Source of the DNA: CAIVAT01 sp037139855
Lineage (GTDB): Bacteria > Bacteroidota > Bacteroidia > Bacteroidales > FEN-979
Direction of reading: 5' to 3'
DNA: 7,239 nucleotides
Assembly: GCA_037139855.1 (NCBI GenBank)
Contig: JBAXFM010000257.1
Location: 1-7,239 of the forward strand
The position numbers and the translations under genes are program-made. Below the pieces are notes generated by a model. The model did not search any database, was not told the origin of the DNA, and was given only the letters and a program-made list of their open reading frames with translations. Of this stretch, positions 1-4,859 are shown piece after piece (within the stretch, counting starts at the first letter, position 1; each line of letters opens with the position of its first letter).

Positions 1-220
1 AAAATTTGTTATTAAGTTGACGCTGATCAAATATTTCCTGCAATTTCCGGATGGTGGTACTGGTATGTGTCACAAATAGGAATGGGAAGAAGGCATGTAT
101 GAGTGAAGCAACCGCACAGGTGAGTGTCTTCCGTGAGAGCATCAGGGCAAACCTGGTATGCTCAAGGTATGACATTCTGACCTCTTGAGGGTGTTTTGTA
201 AACAGGTTGGGATTATTCAT
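1..220 (-). CDS. Partial small membrane protein resembling DUF6356 (C-terminus beyond window)
   Basis: An open frame starts at the ATG at 220 and runs without a stop to the left edge, giving 73 residues with the C-terminus cut off. Visible are an N-terminal LFTKHPQEV stretch (6-14), MSYLEH (16-21), and a hydrophobic segment at about 33-51 containing IHAFFPFLF, probably one membrane helix, followed by a polar tail. From memory, this order (a HP..V segment, a Y.EH motif, then a membrane segment with H-x-x-x-P-F-x-F) resembles the small uncharacterised DUF6356 family; that assignment is by eye. The ATG lies 3 nt after the desulfurase stop, so it is translated from the same message. Function is unknown. 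Its place at the end of a cofactor-type operon hints at a membrane-associated accessory role, which is inference only. Confidence 0.7.
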   Translation of the reverse strand, partial: MNNPNLFTKHPQEVRMSYLEHTRFALMLSRKTLTCAVASLIHAFFPFLFVTHTSTTIRKLQEIFDQRQLNNKF

Positions 221-223
221 GGT

Positions 224-1432
224 TTAATGTTTGATGGTTGAATTTTCAGAAAATATTGATGTCAGATTGCTCATGGCTTGTCCAAGGGCATCCATGAAAA
301 TATCGACCTCTTTTTCAGTGGTGAATCTGCCCATGCTCACTCTGATCGCACCTCTTGCCTCAAAAGGATTGAGCCCAATGGCTTGCAGTACATGCGAAGC
401 ATTGTGTGATTTATCGTTTGAAGAACAGGCAGAACCTGCTGAAACAGCAATTCCCATTTCGTCAAGCAACAGGAGAAGCCTGATGGTTTCACCCTCCAGA
501 CCATGGAAACTGAAACTCAGATGGCCAGGCAACCGTTGATCAGGATGGCCGTTGATATAAAAATTTTCATTTTTGGGTTGAATCAATCGCACTAATTTTT
601 TCCGGAGCCCTGATAATCTCACCGATTCGCTGTTCATTTCCTCCATGCATAACCTTGCTGCTTCAGCAAATCCCACAATGCCCGGAATGTTCTCCGTAGA
701 TGATCTCAAACCTGCTTCCTGACCTCCACCATATAACATTGGCGTAAGATTGACTCCCTTACGAATATATAAGGCGCCAACCCCTTTCGGACCGTAAATC
801 TTATGGGAATTGATCGTTAGCAGGTCAATATTACATTTGCTAACATTCACAGGGATTTTGCCGAACGACTGGCAGGCATCCGAATGAAAGTAAACATGAT
901 TTTGCTTGCAGATGCGTCCAATTTCTTCGATGGGCTCTATGGTGCCGATTTCATTGTTGGCATGCATCACAGAAACAAGAATCGTTTTTGGATTGATGGA
1001 CTCCCTGAGCACTTTCAGGTCAACGATGCCATTGGAATCTACCGGAAGATAGGTGATGAAAAATCCCTGTTCTGCAAGCCATTTGCAGGTGTTAAGCACA
1101 CAATCGTGCTCAATGGAGGAAACAATAATATGACGTCCTTTGTCCCGGTTGGCCAGTGCAATATTTTGCAATACCCAGTTATTGGATTCGGTTCCACTGG
1201 AAGTAAAGTAAAGTTCGTCAGAATCCGCCCCGATACAGCCGGCTATGGTTGTTCTAGATCTTTCCAGAATTTCCCTGGCATGGGTGCCAAAATGATGCAG
1301 ACTGGAGGCATTTCCGTAAAACTCTGAAAAATAAGGCATCATAGCCTCTGTAACCCGCTTGTCCACGCAGGTTGTCGCGGCATTGTCCAGATAAATTCTG
1401 CGGTTAGGCATGTTTTTTTTATTCGCCGACAT
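224..1432 (-). CDS. Cysteine desulfurase, NifS/IscS-type (class I)
   Basis: A PLP enzyme that removes sulfur from L-cysteine, giving alanine and an enzyme-bound persulfide that supplies sulfur for Fe-S clusters or other thio-cofactors. Numbering from the chosen start (402 aa): YLDNAATT at 14-21, SGTE at 79-82, PLP-stacking H109 in SIEH, D185 and Q188 in SDACQ, the Schiff-base lysine K211 in NSHKIYGPKG, RSSTEN at 243-248, and the persulfide cysteine C336 in SAGSACSS. Length and the long catalytic loop fit class I NifS/IscS rather than SufS. An in-frame ATG exists at 1486, but it lies deep inside the upstream GTPase. I prefer the ATG at 1432, which has AGGAAC about 7 nt upstream and overlaps the GTPase end by 14 nt; the ATG at 1411 is also possible. 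No IscU/NifU scaffold is adjacent, so which branch it serves is open. Confidence 0.95.
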   Translation of the reverse strand: MSANKKNMPNRRIYLDNAATTCVDKRVTEAMMPYFSEFYGNASSLHHFGTHAREILERSRTTIAGCIGADSDELYFTSSGTESNNWVLQNIALANRDKGRHIIVSSIEHDCVLNTCKWLAEQGFFITYLPVDSNGIVDLKVLRESINPKTILVSVMHANNEIGTIEPIEEIGRICKQNHVYFHSDACQSFGKIPVNVSKCNIDLLTINSHKIYGPKGVGALYIRKGVNLTPMLYGGGQEAGLRSSTENIPGIVGFAEAARLCMEEMNSESVRLSGLRKKLVRLIQPKNENFYINGHPDQRLPGHLSFSFHGLEGETIRLLLLLDEMGIAVSAGSACSSNDKSHNASHVLQAIGLNPFEARGAIRVSMGRFTTEKEVDIFMDALGQAMSNLTSIFSENSTIKH

Positions 1433-2120
1433 AAAAAAGTTCCTGATCAAGGGTACGAAGCACTCCGAAATGGTGTTTTGCTCCAATCTCTTTTTTACCT
1501 ACGCATATCGTGCAGGTTCCCACCGGAGGGTTCCCCCTGAGAAACATCGGAAATTCTACATCCGGGGTTTTAAGGATCTGCTTGACAATGGGGTCGATAC
1601 CAATTCCATATAAAGCATTGCTTTCAACAACGGTTATCTTTTTGGCCGATTCAAGCACCCGGTAACGGAAAACTTCCCGCTCTGCCTGAGAAATGAGATC
1701 AATTTTCGTGATAACACTGATGTCGGCCAGGGTGAGCATCGGTCCGATTTTCCTTGGAAGATTCATGCCACTGGTAGCTTCAAGCACTACAATACCCAGT
1801 GAATTTTCGACATATGGTGAGCAACGAAGGCAAAGACCGGCTGTTTCTACAAACAGGTAACTTGCACCTGCTTGCTCCGCCCATTCAACAGCTTCGTCCA
1901 GCACAACCACATTGCAGTGGTCTGGACACAATTCCCCTGAATATATTTTTTTAACAGGAATGCCAAACTCTTTCTCAATAATGATATCATCATCGGCATA
2001 CAATACATCGATTTTAACATAGGCGGTTTTAATCTCCCTGGCAGCCATGCGTTTCAACACTTGCCTGATGACCGTGGTTTTTCCACAAGTTGGCGGACCG
2101 GCAAAAATTACGAGTTTCAT
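1419..2120 (-). CDS. G3E-family (HypB/UreG-like) GTPase, putative metallochaperone
   Basis: A 233-residue P-loop protein of the SIMIBI/G3E type. Walker A is GPPTCGKT at 8-15, a switch-like aspartate-rich stretch is KIDVLYADDD at 36-45, a Walker-B-like ETAGLC sits at 92-97, and the base-recognition motif is TKID at 138-141 (NKxD-type). Three cysteine groups stand out: CPDHC (65-69), which recalls the metal-binding CPH motif of UreG, CLRC (97-100) and CTIC (203-206). Family members hydrolyse GTP to deliver Ni, Co or Zn to enzymes or help load cofactors. It lacks the His-rich N-terminus of many HypB/UreG proteins and has no hydrogenase or urease genes beside it, so neither name should be used. 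It sits 9 nt after the ABC ATPase gene and its end overlaps the desulfurase start. The exact client and metal cannot be told from the sequence. Confidence 0.85.
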   Translation of the reverse strand: MKLVIFAGPPTCGKTTVIRQVLKRMAAREIKTAYVKIDVLYADDDIIIEKEFGIPVKKIYSGELCPDHCNVVVLDEAVEWAEQAGASYLFVETAGLCLRCSPYVENSLGIVVLEATSGMNLPRKIGPMLTLADISVITKIDLISQAEREVFRYRVLESAKKITVVESNALYGIGIDPIVKQILKTPDVEFPMFLRGNPPVGTCTICVGKKEIGAKHHFGVLRTLDQELFYVGE

Positions 2121-2129
2121 AAAGAATTA

Positions 2130-2927
2130 TTAAAAGGTTAATACATTAAAACTTTCATCGAAAATACTTTCCGTCAGTTCTTCCCCTGACCGGATGATTT
2201 GCCTGAAATCGAGCATCATATCGTCAATCTGTTTCATTTTCCCCACAACTTTCTTCTCTTCCGGCTGGGTGTGGATCAGTCGTTGCATTGCGCCGTTTTT
2301 CATTACGATCCTGAAGTCTGACATCAGGGCAATGCAGGGATCATGGGTGACAAAAACGAAGATTTTTCTGTACCTCTTTAGCAACTCAAGGGCTTTTGTG
2401 CGATGAATGCCGGCATTTTCAATCTCATCCAGCAAGATGATGGGGGAATTTCCAATCACTACGGCATCGGCAATCAACAATGACCGGGTTTGCCCGCCCG
2501 ATAATTCGGTCATGCCAATATCCCGCAGGATGGCCTCACCGGTAAGTTCATTGGCAAAGTTGATGGTTTCGGTAATGATGGATTCAACGTCCGTGGCCCC
2601 GCGGACCATAGCATGAATTGTCAGGAACTCTTCCACCGGCAGATCACTCAGGAAATTGGTGTGCTGAGAGATCAATGCAATGGGGTGGTTCGACGGATCG
2701 AAGATGAAATCTTCCGGAACAGGCTCACCGTTAATTTCCACACGCCTCCCTGAAGGGGTGTTTCGATTGGCAAAAAGCTCAATGTCATTGATTAAGGTGG
2801 TTTTTCCGCAACCAGTTGGACCAACGATACTTACAATGTCGCCAACCTCCATACTGAACTCGCTAACTTTTTCCTCTGAGCCATCTTTTCCGTAGCCTCC
2901 AAAGAGGGTGATTTTATTTACATCCAT
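2130..2927 (-). CDS. Soluble ABC-type ATPase without transmembrane partner
   Basis: A 265-residue single ABC nucleotide-binding domain. Walker A is GPTGCGKT at 36-43, the Q-loop glutamine is Q88 (LISQH), the signature is LSGGQ at 142-146, Walker B is IILLDE at 163-168 with catalytic E168, and the H-loop histidine is H195 (VTHD). All catalytic elements are intact, so it should bind and hydrolyse ATP. The usual D-loop (SALD) is replaced by NAGI, at 171-174. About 45 residues after the core (221-265) form a charged tail. No permease or binding protein gene is adjacent; the next genes in the operon encode a GTPase and a cysteine desulfurase. That context suggests a SufC-like or activation-type ATPase in cofactor handling rather than transport, though a transporter subunit encoded elsewhere cannot be excluded. 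It is the first gene of the operon. Confidence 0.85.
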   Translation of the reverse strand: MDVNKITLFGGYGKDGSEEKVSEFSMEVGDIVSIVGPTGCGKTTLINDIELFANRNTPSGRRVEINGEPVPEDFIFDPSNHPIALISQHTNFLSDLPVEEFLTIHAMVRGATDVESIITETINFANELTGEAILRDIGMTELSGGQTRSLLIADAVVIGNSPIILLDEIENAGIHRTKALELLKRYRKIFVFVTHDPCIALMSDFRIVMKNGAMQRLIHTQPEEKKVVGKMKQIDDMMLDFRQIIRSGEELTESIFDESFNVLTF

Positions 2928-2946
2928 GGTCGTTTAATTTTTTTTA

Positions 2947-2954
2947 CAAAAATA
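2947..2954 (-). promoter_or_regulatory. Candidate -7 box of the ABC/GTPase/desulfurase operon
   Basis: On the minus strand the sequence reads TATTTTTG, a match to the Bacteroidota -7 consensus TAnnTTTG, 19 nt upstream of the ATG at 2927. No convincing TTTG -33 element lies 19-21 nt upstream, so the promoter may need an activator or may be a chance match in AT-rich DNA. It directly abuts the inverted repeat at 2955-2980. Confidence 0.35.
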
Positions 2955-2980
2955 TACACTATGTTCACCATTTTAGTGTA
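2955..2980. promoter_or_regulatory. Inverted repeat TACACTA-N12-TAGTGTA, candidate shared operator
   Basis: Perfect 7-bp arms at 2955-2961 and 2974-2980 flank a 12-nt spacer in the middle of the divergent intergenic region. The repeat lies between the two candidate -7 boxes, so a dimeric regulator bound here could affect both transcripts. The arms do not match the classic FNR site (TTGAT-N4-ATCAA). The FNR-like or the Rrf2-like protein encoded just downstream is the obvious candidate binder, by inference from position. Confidence 0.5.
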
Positions 2981-2986
2981 CATTTG
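2979..2986 (+). promoter_or_regulatory. Candidate -7 box of the FNR-like/Rrf2 operon
   Basis: TACATTTG on the plus strand matches the Bacteroidota TAnnTTTG element and lies about 55 nt before the ATG at 3042. Its first two bases overlap the right arm of the inverted repeat. A good -33 TTTG is not seen at the expected distance. A near-repeat, GTAC-ATTT-GTAC (2978-2989), overlaps it. Confidence 0.35.
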
Positions 2987-3041
2987 TACGGAATATTCAA
3001 TACAGCGATATTAAATATTATATACTCCGTTATAAAAAATT

Positions 3042-3746
3042 ATGGAATCACTCGAAAAAAAAGGCTCGATCTACAACTGCAACAACTGTACTTTAAACAC
3101 TTTAACCAGCTTTTACCTGAGCGAGGGGGAAAGAAATAATATTTGCGGAAGCGCTAACCAATTGCATTTTAAGAAAGGTGAAGTGATTTTAAAGCAGGGT
3201 GCCAATTCAACGAGCATTGGATTTCTGCACAAGGGGATTGTTAAATTTACATACCAGCGTGATGCGGTTAAAAGCTATATCATGACGGTCGTTTCCGGAC
3301 CAAAACTGATCGGGCAGGCGAATTTGTTTTTCAAGGAAAAAAATATTTTTTCAATCGTGGCGGTTGAGGATTGCGATATTTGCTTCCTCGACAGCCGTAA
3401 AATTCTTGGAGTGCTAGAAAATCATGGCAAGTTTTTATTGTCTATGGTTGAACGGTCCACTGACATGTTTCAATCATCCATTTTCAATTTTATCAGTCTG
3501 GCGCATAATCATGTAAACGGACGCATTGCCGATATCCTGATTTTTCTCTGGGAAAATGTTTATCAGAATTCGTCCTACGATTTTACGCTGACGCGAAAAG
3601 AGATTGCTGAATTTGCAGCTTGTTCCCATGAAAATGTCATCTCTGTTTTATCTACCTATAATAAGGAAGGTCTTATCGCTTTTGAAGGAAGGAAAATTAT
3701 CATCAAGGATTTGAACAAATTAAAAGAAATCAGTAAAAAAGGATAA
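3042..3746 (+). CDS. CRP/FNR-family transcriptional regulator, FNR-like with incomplete cysteine set
   Basis: A 234-residue protein with a cyclic-nucleotide-binding-type beta-roll (about 35-118), a long dimerisation helix (about 125-157) and a winged HTH (about 180-225, with LTRKEIAEFA and the recognition helix at 195-205). The N-terminus has CNNC (C13, C16), resembling the start of the FNR cluster motif CxxC-x5-C. The residue aligning with the third FNR cysteine is T22. C114 in the CDIC pair (C111, C114) aligns with the distal FNR ligand. C35 or C111 might replace the missing ligand. In the recognition helix E197 matches the conserved FNR glutamate, but the following FNR Ser-Arg pair reads I200-S201, so the target site probably differs from the FNR box. 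It is transcribed divergently from the cofactor operon and together with the Rrf2 gene 10 nt downstream. The family assignment is firm; cluster binding and effector (O2, NO or redox) are inferred. Confidence 0.88.
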   Translation: MESLEKKGSIYNCNNCTLNTLTSFYLSEGERNNICGSANQLHFKKGEVILKQGANSTSIGFLHKGIVKFTYQRDAVKSYIMTVVSGPKLIGQANLFFKEKNIFSIVAVEDCDICFLDSRKILGVLENHGKFLLSMVERSTDMFQSSIFNFISLAHNHVNGRIADILIFLWENVYQNSSYDFTLTRKEIAEFAACSHENVISVLSTYNKEGLIAFEGRKIIIKDLNKLKEISKKG

Positions 3747-3756
3747 AAGATCGGCT

Positions 3757-4173
3757 ATGCTCTCTCAAAAAACAAGATATGCGATGGTTGCGCTTACCCG
3801 GCTTGCCCGTGAATATGGGAATGGGGCCATTTTAATCAGTGAATTGGCCAAAAGTGAAAAACTTCCGCAACGGTTTCTCGAAAATATTTTGCTGGAACTT
3901 AAGAAAATGGGAATCCTGGGAAGTAAGCTGGGAAAGTCGGGTGGGTATTTTCTTTTGCGACATCCCAGTGAAGTCAATCTGGCAGAAATCGTGCGGCAGT
4001 TTGAAGGTCCGATCGCTCTTCTTTCCTGTGTTTCAGAGAAAGCTTACCAGCCCTGTGAGTTTTGTAAGGATGAAACAGCATGTAATATCCGGAAAGTATT
4101 CAAAGAGATCAGGGATACCACCTTTGAAAAATTGGAAAACACCACACTTGAAGTACTGATCAGTCAGCATTAA
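3757..4173 (+). CDS. Rrf2/IscR-family transcriptional regulator with four cysteines
   Basis: A 138-residue Rrf2 protein. The start MLSQKTRYAMVAL and the winged-helix segment ISELAKSEKLPQRFLENIL (27-45), followed by LGKSGGYFL (58-66), are typical of the family. The ligand loop carries C91, C100, C103 and C109, spaced C-x8-C-x2-C-x5-C. IscR and NsrR bind an Fe-S cluster through three cysteines in the same loop, so a cluster sensing Fe-S status, O2 or NO is likely here, with one cysteine more than usual. Length and start are normal for the family. The gene follows the FNR-like gene by 10 nt and ends at a strong terminator hairpin. Its location next to a cysteine desulfurase operon parallels iscR-iscS and supports control of cofactor biogenesis, but the actual targets are not shown by the sequence. 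Confidence 0.92.
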   Translation: MLSQKTRYAMVALTRLAREYGNGAILISELAKSEKLPQRFLENILLELKKMGILGSKLGKSGGYFLLRHPSEVNLAEIVRQFEGPIALLSCVSEKAYQPCEFCKDETACNIRKVFKEIRDTTFEKLENTTLEVLISQH

Positions 4174-4176
4174 ATC

Positions 4177-4211
4177 AAAAAACCCTGTGATGGTCCACCA
4201 CAGGGTTTTTT
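4177..4211. terminator. Bidirectional intrinsic terminator
   Basis: A perfect 13-bp inverted repeat: AAAAAACCCTGTG (4177-4189) pairs with CACAGGGTTTTTT (4199-4211) around a 9-nt loop. The GC-rich core is flanked by an A tract on one side and a T tract on the other, so it can act on both strands. It lies 3 nt after the Rrf2 stop and 35 nt beyond the stop of the convergent TonB-C-like gene. Confidence 0.92.
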
Positions 4212-4246
4212 ATTAAACTGAATTTAAATTGTGTTTCCGTCGGCGA

Positions 4247-4603
4247 TCACCCGATGAGTTTGAAAGAGATGGTGATTTCATATAGTTGATAAGAAGGAGC
4301 ATTGGCTTCTTTGTAATTAATTTTGGCAAGTTGTGCTTTGACTTCTTCAGCAATTTCCTTATTATCGGTAGATATTTTTTTAATATCAATTTTCCCGTTT
4401 TCGGTAATTGCAAAAGTAACGTTCACACTACCTGTACAACAATTCTTAACTGCATTGGCTGGATAGATGATGTTATCTTTGATCACTTTCTGAATGTGAA
4501 CGGCAGGAGCGATTTCAGGTTTGCCGGCAAAAGATGAAATTACTGAAATACAAATTACCATCAGGATGATGGAGAGGGTCCGGATTACTTTTAATGTTTT
4601 CAT
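4247..4603 (-). CDS. Small secreted protein with TonB-C-like domain
   Basis: A 118-residue protein with a clear Sec signal peptide: KTLKVIR, a hydrophobic core at about 10-23, and a likely cleavage site after A26 (SSFA-GK). The mature part (about 92 residues) resembles a TonB C-terminal fold: IIYPANAV (45-52) corresponds to the YPxxA motif, followed by GSVNVTFAITENGKI (58-72) and a helix-rich segment (80-95). There is no membrane anchor or proline-rich linker, so it is not a functional TonB; Bacteroidota encode many such free periplasmic domains of unknown role. An adjacent cysteine pair (C55-C56) sits where the family normally has a GxxG-type turn. The gene has its own promoter (4721-4753) and is separated by 256 nt from the adaptor gene upstream, so it is probably a separate unit. 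The function is not known. Confidence 0.8.
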   Translation of the reverse strand: MKTLKVIRTLSIILMVICISVISSFAGKPEIAPAVHIQKVIKDNIIYPANAVKNCCTGSVNVTFAITENGKIDIKKISTDNKEIAEEVKAQLAKINYKEANAPSYQLYEITISFKLIG

Positions 4604-4662
4604 GGGTTGTGTTTTTTTAAGGTTATTGGTTGTCTGAGAATTGTTATTTTGACGTGTGAATT

Positions 4663-4677
4663 TTGTAATTGTTACAA
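4663..4677. repeat. Short inverted repeat TTGTAA-N3-TTACAA in the leader of the TonB-C-like gene
   Basis: Perfect 6-bp arms with a 3-nt spacer lie between the predicted promoter and the start codon at 4603. It could be an operator or a weak leader hairpin. It is AT-rich and short, so chance is a real alternative. Confidence 0.35.
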
Positions 4678-4720
4678 TGAATCTGAATTTTTAACACTTG
4701 TTTAACGTTTAATTGATAAA

Positions 4721-4753
4721 CAAATATACATCAGGTAACACACTGAAAACAAA
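4721..4753 (-). promoter_or_regulatory. Bacteroidota-type promoter of the TonB-C-like gene
   Basis: Reading the minus strand, a -33 TTTG (4753-4750), a 21-nt spacer and a -7 TATATTTG (4728-4721) match the Bacteroidota primary-sigma consensus TTTG-N19-21-TAnnTTTG. Transcription would begin near 4714, leaving a leader of about 110 nt before the ATG at 4603. The 11-mer AAACAAATATA occurs twice (4718-4728 and 4747-4757), so a second TATATTTG box overlaps the -33 element, but that one has no matching -33. The rest of the 4604-4859 gap shows no gene or strong terminator. Confidence 0.6.
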
Positions 4754-4859
4754 TATAATCGATAACCTGTTTGAAATTTCAGATGAACCGGAAGAAAGGA
4801 ATTGTAATGGCGAAAATAATCGGTAAAGCGGGAAGATTATCCGGTCAATTCAACGATCA

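Noticed and set aside
17..30. FNR-box-like sequence TTGAC-N4-ATCAA (one mismatch to TTGAT-N4-ATCAA)
   Set aside because: It lies inside the coding frame of the DUF6356-like protein, far from any start codon in the window; a single short match is expected by chance.
884..1327. Plus-strand open frame of 147 codons
   Set aside because: It lies wholly opposite the cysteine desulfurase, whose catalytic motifs prove the minus frame; the plus translation has no recognisable domain.
3021..3026. TATACT, resembling a sigma-70 -10 box before the FNR-like gene
   Set aside because: There is no -35 partner at suitable spacing, and other signals here suggest the Bacteroidota TAnnTTTG promoter type.
3839..4159. 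Second plus-strand frame within the Rrf2 gene
   Set aside because: It overlaps the Rrf2 frame almost completely; the Rrf2 reading has the conserved HTH and cysteines while this one has no family features.
4213..4413. Minus-strand open frame of 66 codons overlapping the TonB-C-like gene
   Set aside because: Lys/Leu-rich translation in another frame of a gene with a clear signal peptide and domain; no start context of its own.
4816..4840. ATAATC-N13-GATTAT hairpin downstream of the adaptor gene
   Set aside because: The stem is only 6 AT-rich bases with a long loop and a short T run, too weak to call a terminator.
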